Positions 45,455-58,670 of a stretch of 64,000 nt of DNA are shown in pieces (the stretch's first letter is position 1; each line of letters begins with the position of its first letter). A program made the translations under genes and the position numbers. Origin of the DNA: Niallia taxi (GTDB lineage Bacteria > Bacillota > Bacilli > Bacillales > Cytobacillaceae). The stretch lies in NCBI RefSeq assembly GCF_004005475.1, contig NZ_RZTZ01000002.1:310001-374000 (forward strand), read 5' to 3'. The notes under the pieces are model-generated. The model ran no database searches, had not been told where the DNA came from, and saw only the letters and a list, made by a program, of their open reading frames with translations.

Positions 45455-46636
45455 ATGAAACCATTACGAAAAAAAACAGACGTTTACATATTGAATGCCA
45501 ATGTAATGAATATCCTGCCCGTATTTTTTATGCTGTTTATTGTTATTTTTATTTTAGTGATAGCTGTTTCGGCCGTAAAGCAGGAAATAGACATGGGTGC
45601 AACCATCTTGAAAGAATCACCTAGCGAGATAGAAGGGAGCTTCTTTTACTCTCTGCTCGGTTCTGAAAATCATTACTTTTTGTCTGCTCTATCAGAAGAA
45701 CAGAAGGATTTAGATATAAGTCAATTGTTTATAAAGCTAGCAACGAATATTAATTTAGACGATCCAAGAAGCTTGCTTGGAAGAGAGCTTCCTGCCTTTT
45801 CTTTATATGACAGTGAAATACTCGTAGCGGGTGATGGAACAAACTATACGAATTTGCCTCTAGAATCAGCACCTCCACAGCCGTTTATCGAGGCTGGAAA
45901 AGAAGCGGCACTGCAGCGTACGGATGAAATAAAAAGACTGGAAGAAAAAGAGAAAAAACAAACCGCAGCCGCTCCCACAACAGGCGATAAAAAAATTGTC
46001 TATTTGTATTTTTCCCATAATCGAGAATCCTTCCTACCTTATCTTAAAGGTGTAAAGGACCCAAATCTTGCTCAACACTCGAAAATAAACATCACAAACT
46101 TAGGAGATGTCATGAAAGAGGAGCTGGAAATGAAGGGGATTGGCACAACCGTAGAAAAGAAGGATATTCAAAATCTGCTCAATAAAAAAGGATGGAGCTA
46201 CACCCAATCCTATCAAGGTTCAAGAGAAGTGGTAGCAGCAGCAATGTCTGATAATAGAGACTTAAGTTACTTTATTGATATTCATCGTGATTCTCAAAGA
46301 CGAAAAAACACAACGACTACGATTGATGGCAAGGACTATGCGAAAATTGCCTTTGTGATTGGCGGAAATAACAAAAACTTCGAAAAGAATCAGCAGCTTG
46401 CAGAAGAATTGCATGGCATCCTAAAGAACAAATACAAGTCCCTATCAAGAGGAGTTATCTTGAAAAAAGGGGCGTATACGAATGGGAAATTTAATCAGGA
46501 CTTGTCAGAAAACAGTATATTAGTTGAAATTGGCGGTGTTGACAATACGTTTGCAGAGCTGAACAGAACGTCAAAGGCTTTGGCAGATGCTTTTAGTGAG
46601 TATTATTGGAAAGCAGAGAGTGTGAACGGTAACTAA
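45455..46636 (+). CDS. spoIIP: Stage II sporulation protein P (peptidoglycan hydrolase)
   Basis: A 393-residue protein with one N-terminal membrane helix (about residues 21-41), a linker rich in Glu and Lys near 165-180, and a SpoIIP amidase/endopeptidase domain with VYLYFSHNRESFLPYL near 185, SYFIDIHRDSQRRKN near 270 and SILVEIGGVDNT near 350. With SpoIID and SpoIIM it degrades septal and lateral peptidoglycan during engulfment. ATG with AGGAGAGGT upstream. Confidence 0.96.
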   Translation: MKPLRKKTDVYILNANVMNILPVFFMLFIVIFILVIAVSAVKQEIDMGATILKESPSEIEGSFFYSLLGSENHYFLSALSEEQKDLDISQLFIKLATNINLDDPRSLLGRELPAFSLYDSEILVAGDGTNYTNLPLESAPPQPFIEAGKEAALQRTDEIKRLEEKEKKQTAAAPTTGDKKIVYLYFSHNRESFLPYLKGVKDPNLAQHSKINITNLGDVMKEELEMKGIGTTVEKKDIQNLLNKKGWSYTQSYQGSREVVAAAMSDNRDLSYFIDIHRDSQRRKNTTTTIDGKDYAKIAFVIGGNNKNFEKNQQLAEELHGILKNKYKSLSRGVILKKGAYTNGKFNQDLSENSILVEIGGVDNTFAELNRTSKALADAFSEYYWKAESVNGN

Positions 46637-46667
46637 AAAAATGAACAAGTAAGGAGGTGCTTAACAG

Positions 46668-47030
46668 ATGAAGATGTTTACCTTGAAGGCACTAGGTATT
46701 GCCTTCTTGATGTTTGCTTGTGTGTTATTCGGAATGCAGCAGGCAAATGGAGGTATTTTAAAGATGAAGGGCTATGAAGACGAAAACTTCAGCAGTGCTT
46801 TAGCAATTAATAATGAGCAAGGCGGGTTGGAAGCCTCCATATTAGGCAGTGATGTTACAAGCCATGATTTACAAAAAAAGAAAGAGCAGATGGAGGAAAT
46901 GAAAACCTTTAATCTACTTTCCGGGATAGGGAAGGGTGTCGCTGATGGCGTCTCCTCTCTTGCCCAAAAGGGTGTTGATTTGGTCAGCGGTGTCATAAAC
47001 AAGGATAAAGATACAGGTAACCAGCCGTGA
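46668..47030 (+). CDS. yqxA: YqxA family protein (DUF3679)
   Basis: A 120-residue protein with an N-terminal hydrophobic segment (FTLKALGIAFLMFACVLFGM) that is a membrane anchor or signal peptide, followed by a mostly polar, probably helical region. Position between spoIIP and lepA is that of yqxA in B. subtilis. Role unknown. AAGGAGGTG lies 9 bases before the ATG, giving strong translation potential, and it is probably in one unit with spoIIP. Confidence 0.85.
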   Translation: MKMFTLKALGIAFLMFACVLFGMQQANGGILKMKGYEDENFSSALAINNEQGGLEASILGSDVTSHDLQKKKEQMEEMKTFNLLSGIGKGVADGVSSLAQKGVDLVSGVINKDKDTGNQP

Positions 47031-47160
47031 TTAGGTTTACCTCTCTTTGGATAAAAGGAAAGCGGTGCTTATTCTTTCCGATAATTTCATTGAATCTTAT
47101 CCATCACACTGCTATAATCAGAAATAGTGTATATGTGCGATTATTGTAGGAGTGAACTAG

Positions 47161-48999
47161 ATGAACAGAGAAGAAATGCTTAATAGACAATCAAAAATCC
47201 GTAATTTTTCCATCATCGCTCATATTGATCATGGAAAATCTACATTAGCAGATAGAATATTAGAAAAGACAAATGCGTTGACAGCGCGCGAAATGAAAGA
47301 CCAGCTTTTAGACTCAATGGATCTTGAAAGAGAACGTGGGATTACAATCAAGCTGAATTCCGTTCAGCTTAAATATAAAGCAAAAGACGGCGAAATTTAT
47401 ACACTGCACTTGATTGATACACCGGGACATGTCGATTTTACATATGAAGTTTCCCGAAGTCTGGCCGCTTGTGAAGGGGCTGTGCTTGTTGTGGATGCGG
47501 CTCAAGGTATTGAAGCGCAAACACTTGCGAATGTGTATTTGGCAATTGATAATGACTTGGAAATAGTTCCGGTTATTAATAAAATTGACTTACCGAGTGC
47601 TGATCCAGAACGTGTTCGTAACGAAATTGAAGAGGTCATTGGTTTGGATGCTTCTGAGGCGGTTCTTGCTTCTGCAAAGGCCGGCATTGGAATTGAAGAT
47701 ATTTTAGAACAAGTGGTAGAAAAGGTTCCTGCTCCACAAGGAGATCCGGAAGCGCCGTTGAAAGCACTTATTTTTGACAGCCTTTATGATGCTTACAGAG
47801 GTGTAGTCACATATATTCGTGTTGTCGAAGGTACAGTTAAAGCAGGCGATAAAATCAAAATGATGGCAACAGGCAAAGAGTTTGAAGTAATTGAGGTCGG
47901 CGTATTCACGCCAAAGGCTGTCAGTACAGATCAGCTGTCTGTTGGTGATGTTGGTTACCTTACAGCTGCAATCAAAAATGTCGGCGATACAAGAGTCGGG
48001 GACACGATAACAAGCGCGAAAAACGGCGCAGTCGAAGCACTGCCAGGGTACCGTAAGCTAAATCCAATGGTATATTGCGGCTTATATCCAATTGATAGCT
48101 CGAAATTTAATGACCTTCGTGAAGCGTTGGAAAAGCTTGAGCTTAATGATTCTGCTCTTCAATTCGAGCCGGAAACTTCTCAGGCATTAGGCTTTGGTTT
48201 CCGTTGTGGTTTCTTAGGACTGCTTCACATGGAAATCATCCAGGAAAGAATTGAACGAGAATTTAAAATTGACTTAATTACAACAGCTCCAAGTGTTATT
48301 TATGATGTAATTATGACAGATGGAACAGAATTAAAGGTGGACAACCCATCAGCAATGCCTGACCCACAAAAAATTGACCATATTGAAGAGCCTTATGTGA
48401 AGGCGACAATGATGGCTCCGAACGAATATGTTGGGGCAATCATGGAGCTTTGCCAATTGAAACGCGGCGTGTTTATTGATATGCAATATATGGATGAAAC
48501 TCGTGTCAAAATTGTTTATGAAATTCCGCTGTCTGAAATCGTTTATGACTTCTTCGATCAGCTGAAATCTAATACAAGAGGGTACGCATCGTTTGACTAT
48601 GAGCTTATTGGCTACAAAACGTCTACGCTCGTGAAAATGGATATCCTTCTGAACGCAGAAAAGGTCGATGCGTTAAGCTTTATCGTCCATAAGGATTTTG
48701 CGTATGAAAGAGGAAAACTCATCGTTGAAAAGCTGAAGGAACTAATCCCGCGTCAACAGTTTGAAGTGCCTATTCAAGCTGCTGTCGGTCAGAAAATCGT
48801 CGCACGTTCAACAATCAAGGCGATGCGTAAAAACGTATTGGCGAAGTGTTATGGCGGTGACATATCCCGTAAGCGTAAATTGCTAGAGAAGCAAAAAGAA
48901 GGTAAAAAACGAATGAAGCAAGTCGGATCTGTAGAAGTGCCGCAAGAGGCATTTATGGCCGTATTGCGCATGGATGATAACAATACGAAAAATTCATGA
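47161..48999 (+). CDS. lepA: Elongation factor 4 (LepA)
   Basis: A 612-residue translational GTPase: G1 [13 protein letters not shown] near residue 20, G2 within [13 protein letters not shown]3 DTPGHVDF near 82, G4 NKIDLPSAD near 137, then EF-G-like domains and the LepA-specific C-terminal domain ([20 protein letters not shown] near 575). EF4 acts on stalled or pre-translocation ribosomes and on initiation. ATG with TAGGAGTG upstream. A terminator follows. Confidence 0.98.
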   Translation: MNREEMLNRQSKIRNFSIIAHIDHGKSTLADRILEKTNALTAREMKDQLLDSMDLERERGITIKLNSVQLKYKAKDGEIYTLHLIDTPGHVDFTYEVSRSLAACEGAVLVVDAAQGIEAQTLANVYLAIDNDLEIVPVINKIDLPSADPERVRNEIEEVIGLDASEAVLASAKAGIGIEDILEQVVEKVPAPQGDPEAPLKALIFDSLYDAYRGVVTYIRVVEGTVKAGDKIKMMATGKEFEVIEVGVFTPKAVSTDQLSVGDVGYLTAAIKNVGDTRVGDTITSAKNGAVEALPGYRKLNPMVYCGLYPIDSSKFNDLREALEKLELNDSALQFEPETSQALGFGFRCGFLGLLHMEIIQERIEREFKIDLITTAPSVIYDVIMTDGTELKVDNPSAMPDPQKIDHIEEPYVKATMMAPNEYVGAIMELCQLKRGVFIDMQYMDETRVKIVYEIPLSEIVYDFFDQLKSNTRGYASFDYELIGYKTSTLVKMDILLNAEKVDALSFIVHKDFAYERGKLIVEKLKELIPRQQFEVPIQAAVGQKIVARSTIKAMRKNVLAKCYGGDISRKRKLLEKQKEGKKRMKQVGSVEVPQEAFMAVLRMDDNNTKNS

Positions 49000-49013
49000 T
49001 TTTAACAAAACGG

Positions 49014-49053
49014 GGTTAGGCTGCTGAAATAAAAGCAGCGCTAACCTCTTTTC
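49014..49053 (+). terminator. Rho-independent terminator of lepA
   Basis: GGTTAG-GCTGCT and AGCAGC-GCTAACC pair around GAAATAAA, followed by TCTTTTCTT. Confidence 0.8.
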
Positions 49054-49087
49054 TTATTTATTTGCAAAAAGAAAGGACCGTGACATA

Positions 49088-50224
49088 TTGATTAAAGCAG
49101 CATATATCCATATACCATTTTGTGAACATATATGTCATTACTGTGATTTTAATAAAGTATTTCTTAAGGGTCAGCCTGTGGACGAATATTTGGACGCATT
49201 AGAAAAGGAAATCAAGCTGACAGCAGCTAATAACCAACATGCACTTTCCACCGTTTTTGTCGGAGGAGGAACGCCGACAAGCTTAAATGCTAAGCAGTTG
49301 GAGCGATTATGTGCAATTATTAGTGAAAATCTTGTTTTAGATAAAAATGCCGAATATACATTTGAGGCGAACCCTGGAGATTTGGCTCCAGATAAACTGA
49401 AGGCACTATATGATGGTGGAGTCAATCGTTTAAGCTTTGGTGTGCAATCCTTTAATGATGAATTGCTGCAACGAATCGGAAGAACGCATCGCGCAAAGGA
49501 TGTTTTTTCTTCTGTTGAAGCTGCAAACAAAATCGGATTTGACAATATTAGCATCGACTTAATGTACAGTCTGCCAGGACAAACAGTGGAAGACTTTGCG
49601 GCAACATTAAAGCAGGCCTTCACATTAGATATTCAGCATTTTTCTGGATACTCGCTGATTATCGAGCCGAAAACGGTATTTTATAATCTTCTTCGTAAGG
49701 GCAAGCTTTTAACACCAGGTGAAGATGCTGAAGCAACGATGTACCGCTTGCTTATGGAGGAAATGGAGAAACATGGCTACAAACAATATGAAATAAGCAA
49801 TTTTGCCAAGGAAGGTTATGAAAGCATTCATAATATTACCTATTGGAACAACGCAGAATACTATGGCTTCGGCGCAGGAGCCCATGGTTATGTTAACGGA
49901 TATCGCCGTTCTAATTTTGGCCCATTGAAGAAATACATGGAGCCTCTGGCTGAAGGAAATCTGCCGCTACTTGATAATCATAAGGTAACTCGAACTGAAC
50001 AAATGGAAGAAGAGCTGTTTTTAGGTTTAAGAAAAAACAGTGGGGTTAGCTTAAATTCCTTTAAAGAAAAATATAATCAAGACATCGAGACACTATTTGC
50101 AGATGAACTGAAGGGGCTGTTGGAAAGAGGGTTAATTTCCATGGATGATGGGAACTTAAAGCTTACTTACAACGGACGTTTCCTTGGAAACGAAGTGTTC
50201 CAATCATTCATTGGGATACTTTAA
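49088..50224 (+). CDS. hemW: Radical SAM protein HemW (heme chaperone family)
   Basis: A 378-residue radical SAM enzyme with HIPFCEHICHYCDF near residue 8 (CxxxCxxC cluster), VGGGTPTSL near 58, and SFGVQSFNDELLQRIGRTH near 117. Earlier named HemN-like coproporphyrinogen III oxidase; HemW-type proteins lack one HemN cysteine (CDFN here rather than CxxCxC-type) and bind heme. TTG start; AAAGAAAGGA about 10 bases upstream. It precedes the heat-shock operon, as in B. subtilis. Confidence 0.94.
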   Translation: MIKAAYIHIPFCEHICHYCDFNKVFLKGQPVDEYLDALEKEIKLTAANNQHALSTVFVGGGTPTSLNAKQLERLCAIISENLVLDKNAEYTFEANPGDLAPDKLKALYDGGVNRLSFGVQSFNDELLQRIGRTHRAKDVFSSVEAANKIGFDNISIDLMYSLPGQTVEDFAATLKQAFTLDIQHFSGYSLIIEPKTVFYNLLRKGKLLTPGEDAEATMYRLLMEEMEKHGYKQYEISNFAKEGYESIHNITYWNNAEYYGFGAGAHGYVNGYRRSNFGPLKKYMEPLAEGNLPLLDNHKVTRTEQMEEELFLGLRKNSGVSLNSFKEKYNQDIETLFADELKGLLERGLISMDDGNLKLTYNGRFLGNEVFQSFIGIL

Positions 50225-50287
50225 CACCTCGTTTTTGTTCAGACAAAATAAAGGAAAGAATTTCTTTATGAAATAAGAACCAAAATA

Positions 50288-50315
50288 TTGACATAGTCCC
50301 CTTGTATTTGATAAT
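50288..50315 (+). promoter_or_regulatory. Sigma-A promoter of the hrcA-grpE-dnaK-dnaJ operon
   Basis: TTGACA at 50288 and GATAAT at 50310 are 16 bases apart. The start of transcription would fall just before the CIRCE operator. Confidence 0.75.
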
Positions 50316-50327
50316 TTATAAATAGAA

Positions 50328-50354
50328 TTAGCACTCGGTGCTAATGAGTGCTAA
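50328..50354. promoter_or_regulatory. CIRCE operator
   Basis: TTAGCACTC, nine bases, GAGTGCTAA: a perfect consensus CIRCE element. HrcA binds it to repress the operon that encodes HrcA itself, until heat shock occupies GroEL. Confidence 0.98.
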
Positions 50355-50368
50355 CAGAGGTGATGAAT

Positions 50369-51397
50369 GTGTTAACAGATCGTCAATTATTGATACTACA
50401 AGTGATTGTTGATGATTTTATAGCATCTGCTCAGCCGGTTGGTTCTAGAAGCCTGTCGAAAAAGCCGGAAATATCCTTTAGCTCTGCCACTATCAGAAAT
50501 GAAATGGCTGATTTGGAGGAATCTGGTTATTTAGAAAAGACTCATTCTTCATCTGGACGAATTCCGAGTGAAAAGGGCTATCGTTTTTATGTAGATCACT
50601 TATTATTGCCGCAAAAGCTTCGAAAAGAAGATGTGTTGACACTGAATTCCGTGTTTGCTGAAAAGATTTACGAATTGGAAAATATGGTCCAAAGGTCAGC
50701 GAAAATACTCTCAGAGTTAACAAACTATACGACAATTGTGTTGGGTCCTGCTGTTAAGGAAAACAAGCTGAAAAAAATTCAAATCGTCCCATTAAATGCT
50801 CAAACAGCGATAGCCATTATCGTGACAGATACAGGACATGTTGAAAATAAAATGTTCCATTTGCCGGAATCTACAGATGCAAATGACATTGAAAAGCTTG
50901 TGAATATCCTTAATGAAAGGCTTGCGGGAGTCTCAATAGAGAAGCTGCACAACAAAATATATAAGGAAGTTGCTTCCTTATTAAAACTTCATATTAATCA
51001 TTATGATTTATTTTTGAATTCTATCTATGATGCTGTTAAAATCGATACACATGAGAAGCTTTTCTTTGGTGGCAAAACAAATATGCTAAGCCAGCCTGAA
51101 TTTCATGATGTCAATAAGATTCGAGATTTGTTGACCATGATTGAAAAAGAAGAGGGCATCCATGATTTGATTCGTAATAATTCAACAGATATCAGCATTA
51201 AAATCGGTACGGAAAACAATGTTTCGGCGATGGAAAACTGCAGCGTCATTTCTGCTTCCTATTCATTAGGAAAAAAACAGCTTGGCTCCATTGCGATATT
51301 GGGACCTACGAGGATGGAATACTCCAGAGTTGTCAGCCTGCTAAACCTGATGTCACATGATTTGACAAAAGTGTTGACAAGGCTGTATCAAAATTAA
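50369..51397 (+). CDS. hrcA: Heat-inducible transcription repressor HrcA
   Basis: A 342-residue repressor. N-terminal winged helix ([16 protein letters not shown], then [20 protein letters not shown], near 45-65), followed by the GAF-like domain ending [18 protein letters not shown]. It represses class I heat-shock genes through CIRCE. GTG at this position follows AGAGGTGATG with proper spacing and matches the B. subtilis start; an upstream GTG at 50348 lies within the CIRCE sequence. Confidence 0.97.
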   Translation: MLTDRQLLILQVIVDDFIASAQPVGSRSLSKKPEISFSSATIRNEMADLEESGYLEKTHSSSGRIPSEKGYRFYVDHLLLPQKLRKEDVLTLNSVFAEKIYELENMVQRSAKILSELTNYTTIVLGPAVKENKLKKIQIVPLNAQTAIAIIVTDTGHVENKMFHLPESTDANDIEKLVNILNERLAGVSIEKLHNKIYKEVASLLKLHINHYDLFLNSIYDAVKIDTHEKLFFGGKTNMLSQPEFHDVNKIRDLLTMIEKEEGIHDLIRNNSTDISIKIGTENNVSAMENCSVISASYSLGKKQLGSIAILGPTRMEYSRVVSLLNLMSHDLTKVLTRLYQN

Positions 51398-51577
51398 CAT
51401 CAAAGGATATAGTTAATAAATAGTTGTCCCTTAAAAACAAAGTTAGTTTTGAATGTTGGCAGGGACAAGATTTTTAAAAAAAATGATAGTTTCTGGAAGC
51501 ATTATATAAGCTGATTATGTATAATAGTTCACTGTGAAGACTATTTATGACAAATAATTCATTTAAGGGAGGTGAAT

Positions 51578-54051
<2,474 letters not shown>

Positions 54052-54065
54052 GCACATGCAAAACA

Positions 54066-54107
54066 AAAAAGTCAAAGTCAGGTAATCCTTGGCTTTGGCT
54101 TTTCTTT
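54066..54107 (+). terminator. Partial terminator between dnaK and dnaJ
   Basis: AAAGTCAAAGTCA and TTGGCTTTGGCTTT pair with G-U positions around GGTAATCC, followed by TTCTTT. It may reduce dnaJ expression relative to dnaK. Confidence 0.65.
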
Positions 54108-54178
54108 ATAATGGCTAAAAAACGTTCGTATTTTATAAAAAAAGAGCAGGTTTTTTCTAAGTCGTTAAGAATAAACTA

Positions 54179-54208
54179 TTGTACATTAGAAATGCAAAAT
54201 GTTACAAT
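54179..54208 (+). promoter_or_regulatory. Possible internal promoter upstream of dnaJ
   Basis: TTGTAC at 54179 and TACAAT at 54203 are 18 bases apart. An internal promoter before dnaJ is known in B. subtilis. Confidence 0.4.
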
Positions 54209-54247
54209 ATCATCTATGTGAAAAGAATCGGGGAGTGGCAATTATAA

Positions 54248-55375
54248 ATGGATAAGCGAGATTACTATGAAGTCCTTGGCGTTGCGAAAACAGCTTCCAA
54301 GGATGAAATAAAAAAGGCATATCGAAAACTGTCAAAAATGTATCATCCTGATATCAATAAAGAAGCTGATGCAGACGAAAAGTTCAAAGAAGTAAAAGAA
54401 GCATACGAAGTGCTCAGTGATGAACAAAAACGTGCCCAATATGACCAATTTGGCCACACAGATCCTAACCAAGGCTTTGGTGGTGGAGCTGGTGATTTCG
54501 GTGGCTTTGGCTTTGAAGATATATTCAGCAGTTTCTTTGGCGGTGGCGGCGGTGGACGCAGACGTGATCCAAATGCGCCAAGACAAGGAGCAGATCTGCA
54601 ATATACAATGACACTTTCCTTTGAGGAAGCGGCATTTGGAAAAGAAACAGAGATTGAAATTCCTCGTGAAGAAACTTGTGAAACATGCAGCGGCTCAGGT
54701 GCAAAGCCTGGAACGAAACCTGTTACGTGTAAGCATTGTAGCGGAACAGGCCAATTAAATGTAGAGCAAAACACGCCATTTGGGAAAATTGTCAACAGAA
54801 GAACTTGTCAGCACTGTAATGGTACTGGGAAAGAAATTAAACATAAATGTGGAACATGCGGCGGCACAGGTAAAGTGAAGAAACGCCGTAAAATTAAAGT
54901 GAAAATTCCTGCTGGTATTGATGATGGGCAACAATTGCGCGTCAGCGGCCAAGGGGAGCCTGGTGTTAATGGCGGTCCTGCTGGGGATTTATATGTCGTA
55001 TTCCATGTAAGAACACATGAATTCTTCGAGCGTGACGGTGAGGATGTTTACTGTGAAATGCCTATTACCTTTGTGCAGGCTGCACTAGGTGATGAAGTGG
55101 AAGTGCCGACATTGCATGGCAAGGTTAAACTTAAGGTGCCTGCAGGAACACAGACAGGAACGAAATTCCGTCTGAAAGGAAAAGGTATCTCCAATGTACG
55201 TGGCTACGGTATCGGTGACCAGCATGTCATTGTACGCTTAATTACACCGACTAAGCTGTCAGATAAACAAAAGCAAATGCTGCAGGAATTTGCAGAGCTA
55301 ACTGGAAATGCCCCTCAAGGGGAAGAGGAAGAAAGCTTTTTCTCAAAAGTAAAAAGAGCCTTTAAGGGTGAATAA
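54248..55375 (+). CDS. dnaJ: Chaperone DnaJ (Hsp40)
   Basis: A 375-residue type I J-protein: J domain with HPD in [11 protein letters not shown] near residue 32, Gly/Phe-rich region near 75-105, four CxxCxGxG zinc repeats between about 143 and 205 ([32 protein letters not shown]), then the C-terminal client-binding domain. It stimulates DnaK ATPase. ATG follows GGGGAGTGG. prmA begins 23 bases after the stop. Confidence 0.98.
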   Translation: MDKRDYYEVLGVAKTASKDEIKKAYRKLSKMYHPDINKEADADEKFKEVKEAYEVLSDEQKRAQYDQFGHTDPNQGFGGGAGDFGGFGFEDIFSSFFGGGGGGRRRDPNAPRQGADLQYTMTLSFEEAAFGKETEIEIPREETCETCSGSGAKPGTKPVTCKHCSGTGQLNVEQNTPFGKIVNRRTCQHCNGTGKEIKHKCGTCGGTGKVKKRRKIKVKIPAGIDDGQQLRVSGQGEPGVNGGPAGDLYVVFHVRTHEFFERDGEDVYCEMPITFVQAALGDEVEVPTLHGKVKLKVPAGTQTGTKFRLKGKGISNVRGYGIGDQHVIVRLITPTKLSDKQKQMLQEFAELTGNAPQGEEEESFFSKVKRAFKGE

Positions 55376-55398
55376 AGATTGATTGGAGTTGGTAGAAA

Positions 55399-56340
55399 AT
55401 GAAATGGTCTGAAATCACAATTCATACAACAAATGAAGCGATTGAACCTATTTCGAACATTTTGCACGAAGCAGGTGCTAGCGGGGTGGTAATTGAGGAT
55501 CCCTTCGAATTGATAAAAGAAAGAGAAGACCGTTTTGGCGAAATCTACCAACTCAATCCTGACGATTACCCACAAGAGGGAGTTTTGGTTAAAGCATATC
55601 TGCCTATCAATAGCTTTTTAGGTGAAACGGTAGAGGAAATTAAAGAAGCAATCAATAATTTGATTTTATTTAATATCGATATTGGGTTAAATAAAGTGAC
55701 AATTATGGAAGTGAATGAAGAAGAGTGGGCTACGGCATGGAAGAAATATTATCATCCTGTCAAGATTTCTGAGAAGTTCACCATTGTACCGACTTGGGAA
55801 GAATATACACCAGTGAACAGTGATGAATTAATTATTGAACTGGATCCTGGGATGGCGTTTGGGACAGGAACACATCCAACAACAGTATTATGTATCCAAG
55901 CTTTGGAAAGAATAGTGAAAAAAGGGGATACAGTTATTGATGTTGGTACAGGTTCTGGCGTGCTAAGCATTGCAGCCTCCATGCTCCAAGCAAAATCAGT
56001 GCTTGCCCTTGATTTGGATGAGGTTGCTGTTCAATCAGCTAAGTTAAATCTGAAGCTAAACAAGGTGCATGAAACAGCTACAGTTCAGCAAAATAATTTA
56101 CTTGATGGAATAACGCAAGAGTCTGATGTGATTGTTGCTAACATTCTTGCAGAGGTAATTGTCCGCTTCACAGATGATGTTTACCGTTTGTTAAAAGAGG
56201 ATGGCTATTTTATTGCTTCAGGTATCATTCTTCAGAAAAAAGAAGAAGTAAAGGCTGCCATCCTTGCTTCAGGACTTGAAATTGTTGAAACAGTCCAAAT
56301 GGAAGATTGGATTAGCATCACAGCGAAAAAAGGAAAGTAA
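55399..56340 (+). CDS. prmA: Ribosomal protein L11 methyltransferase
   Basis: A 313-residue methyltransferase with the N-terminal L11-recognition domain and a catalytic domain: [14 protein letters not shown] near residue 150, SAM motif [16 protein letters not shown] near 180 and [10 protein letters not shown] near 248. It trimethylates L11. ATG with TTGGAGTTGG upstream. Part of the heat-shock operon extension seen in Bacillus. Confidence 0.96.
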   Translation: MKWSEITIHTTNEAIEPISNILHEAGASGVVIEDPFELIKEREDRFGEIYQLNPDDYPQEGVLVKAYLPINSFLGETVEEIKEAINNLILFNIDIGLNKVTIMEVNEEEWATAWKKYYHPVKISEKFTIVPTWEEYTPVNSDELIIELDPGMAFGTGTHPTTVLCIQALERIVKKGDTVIDVGTGSGVLSIAASMLQAKSVLALDLDEVAVQSAKLNLKLNKVHETATVQQNNLLDGITQESDVIVANILAEVIVRFTDDVYRLLKEDGYFIASGIILQKKEEVKAAILASGLEIVETVQMEDWISITAKKGK

Positions 56341-56452
56341 ACCTAAAAAGAAGTTTGTTCGTAATACTGCAAACTTCTTTTAGTATGCTTATAAGGCTTT
56401 TTCTTTCCAAAGCAGGAATTCCTTGATTTTATGTAAAGGCAGGTTTTAAGCA

Positions 56453-57199
56453 GTGCAACGTTATTTCGCGGAAAATATAGAGGACACATTCCTTATAAAA
56501 GAAGATGACTTTCATCATATTACAAGAGTTATGCGCATGAAGCTTGGCGATGAAATATATTGTGTCAATTCTAATCAGCAAACTGCTCGCTGTTCTATTG
56601 AAAATATTACCGAAAACGAAATCGAAGCAAAAGTGGTACAATGGGTAGAGGGAGACATGGAGCTACCTGTCACTGTAACAATAGTAAGCGGCCTGCCAAA
56701 AGGGGATAAGCTGGAATGGATTATCCAAAAAGGCACAGAACTAGGTGCGCATGAGTTTATCCCTTTTATTGCATCTCGCTCGATTGTAAAATGGGACGCA
56801 AAAAAGTCCGATAAAAAGATCAGCCGCTGGAATAAAATTGCCAAGGAAGCGGCAGAGCAGTCGCATCGCGCTGTTTTACCGAATGTTTCCACACCAGTTT
56901 CAGTGAAGGAGCTTATTAAAAAAGCTGCAGAATATGACGTTAAAATCGTCGCATACGAAGAAGAGGCTAAGCTAGGGGAAACCGCTAATCTTGCAAAGGC
57001 ACTTTCTTCCTTGAATAAGGGACAAACGCTGCTTGCAGTATTCGGACCTGAAGGCGGCCTAACTGATTCAGAGGTTGAGCTCTTGATGGAAAACGGCTTT
57101 ATAGCATGTGGACTCGGACCAAGAATATTAAGAACGGAAACAGCACCATTATACTTACTTTCTGCTGTTTCCTATCATTTTGAACTATTGAATAGATGA
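56453..57199 (+). CDS. rsmE: 16S rRNA (uracil-1498-N3)-methyltransferase
   Basis: A 248-residue SPOUT-class methyltransferase: N-terminal PUA-like part (MQRYFAENIEDTF), SKKSDKK-type basic stretch near 115, and the C-terminal knot with FGPEGGLTDSEVELL near 198 and GLGPRILRTETAP near 221. It methylates U1498 of 16S rRNA. GTG start with a weak ribosome site (AAAGGCAGG); the frame fits the family start. mtaB begins 10 bases after the stop. Confidence 0.95.
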   Translation: MQRYFAENIEDTFLIKEDDFHHITRVMRMKLGDEIYCVNSNQQTARCSIENITENEIEAKVVQWVEGDMELPVTVTIVSGLPKGDKLEWIIQKGTELGAHEFIPFIASRSIVKWDAKKSDKKISRWNKIAKEAAEQSHRAVLPNVSTPVSVKELIKKAAEYDVKIVAYEEEAKLGETANLAKALSSLNKGQTLLAVFGPEGGLTDSEVELLMENGFIACGLGPRILRTETAPLYLLSAVSYHFELLNR

Positions 57200-57209
57200 G
57201 GTGAACAAT

Positions 57210-58562
57210 ATGCCAACAGTTGCTTTTCACACATTAGGTTGTAAAGTAAATCATTATGAAACAGAAGCTATATGGCAATTATTTAAAGAGCAAGGATACG
57301 ATAGAGTAGAGTATGAAAACATGTCAGATGTTTATGTCATCAATACATGTACAGTTACAAATACAGGGGATAAAAAGAGCCGTCAGGTTATAAGAAGAGC
57401 TGTCCGAAAAAATCCCGATGCTGTTATTTGTGTTACTGGGTGTTATGCGCAAACATCACCAGCTGAGATTATGGCAATACCTGGTGTCGACATTGTAGTA
57501 GGAACACAGGATCGTGTGAAAATGCTTGATTATATCACACAATTTAAAGAAGAACGTCAGCCAATTAATGCAGTTGGTAATATCATGAAAAACAGAGTGT
57601 ACGAGGAATTAGACGTTCCAGCATTTACTGACAGAACGAGAGCTTCCTTGAAAATCCAAGAAGGCTGTAACAACTTCTGCACATTCTGTATTATTCCATG
57701 GGCTCGAGGTTTAATGCGGTCAAGAGATCCGAAAGAAGTAATCAGACAAGCGCAACAGCTAGTTCAAGCGGGTTATAAGGAAATCGTTCTTACAGGTATC
57801 CATACAGGCGGATACGGGGAGGACATGAAAGATTATAATCTTGCCAGACTTCTTCGCGATTTGGAATCTCAAGTAAAAGGACTGAAAAGACTTCGTATTT
57901 CTTCCATTGAGGCGAGCCAAATTACAGACGAAGTAATTGAAGTATTAAATGATTCGAAAATAATTGTTAACCATCTTCATATCCCGATTCAATCCGGTTC
58001 AGATACTGTATTGAAAAGGATGAGAAGAAAGTATACGATGGAATTCTTTGCTGAAAGAATTACCCGCTTAAAAGAAGCACTTCCAGGACTTGCTGTTACT
58101 TCTGATGTTATTGTCGGGTTCCCAGGTGAGACAGAGGAAGAGTTTATGGAAACATACAACTTCATAAAAGAACATAAATTCTCTGAACTTCATGTTTTCC
58201 CATATTCAAAGAGAACAGGAACGCCAGCTGCAAGAATGGACGACCAGATCGACGAAGACGTAAAGAATGAGCGTGTACATCGCCTTATCGCTTTATCTGA
58301 CCAGCTTGCAAAGGAATATGCCTCTAATTATGAAGGGGAAGTTGTCGAAGTGATTCCGGAAGAGAAGTATAAGGAATCTGGCGGTGAAGACTTGTATGTT
58401 GGCTATACAGATAACTATCTAAAAGTCGTATTCCCGGCAACAGAAAGCATGGTTGGCCAAATTGTAAAAGTGAAAATTACAAAAGCAGGATATCCTGTTA
58501 ACGAAGGTCAATTTGTACGTGCTTTGGAAGAATATACAGAAACAGAAAAAGCTATTGTATAA
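57210..58562 (+). CDS. mtaB: tRNA (N6-threonylcarbamoyladenosine(37)-C2)-methylthiotransferase
   Basis: A 450-residue radical SAM methylthiotransferase: N-terminal UPF0004 domain with Cys in GCKVNHYETE near 10, NTCTVTN near 46 and VTGCYAQ near 81; radical SAM site CNNFCTFCIIPWARG near 152; C-terminal TRAM domain. It adds the methylthio group to t6A37 in tRNA. The ATG follows GATGAGGTGAAC; a GTG three codons earlier overlaps that site. Known as yqeV in B. subtilis. Confidence 0.96.
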   Translation: MPTVAFHTLGCKVNHYETEAIWQLFKEQGYDRVEYENMSDVYVINTCTVTNTGDKKSRQVIRRAVRKNPDAVICVTGCYAQTSPAEIMAIPGVDIVVGTQDRVKMLDYITQFKEERQPINAVGNIMKNRVYEELDVPAFTDRTRASLKIQEGCNNFCTFCIIPWARGLMRSRDPKEVIRQAQQLVQAGYKEIVLTGIHTGGYGEDMKDYNLARLLRDLESQVKGLKRLRISSIEASQITDEVIEVLNDSKIIVNHLHIPIQSGSDTVLKRMRRKYTMEFFAERITRLKEALPGLAVTSDVIVGFPGETEEEFMETYNFIKEHKFSELHVFPYSKRTGTPAARMDDQIDEDVKNERVHRLIALSDQLAKEYASNYEGEVVEVIPEEKYKESGGEDLYVGYTDNYLKVVFPATESMVGQIVKVKITKAGYPVNEGQFVRALEEYTETEKAIV

Positions 58563-58585
58563 TAGAATAGCAGGCAGTTTTTAAT

Positions 58586-58613
58586 GGAAAAGCATCAGAA
58601 TTGATGCTTTTCC
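58586..58613 (+). terminator. Hairpin after mtaB
   Basis: GGAAAAGCATCA and TGATGCTTTTCC form a 12-pair stem around GAAT. No T-run follows, so termination strength is uncertain. Confidence 0.6.
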
Positions 58614-58670
58614 GTATCCCTTTGTAAGACCAAGATCTATACATACTATTGTTAAAAGGAGCCATTAAAT

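Noticed and set aside
50348-50368. Earlier GTG start of hrcA
   Set aside because: It lies inside the CIRCE operator, lacks a ribosome site, and the later GTG matches the known HrcA N-terminus.
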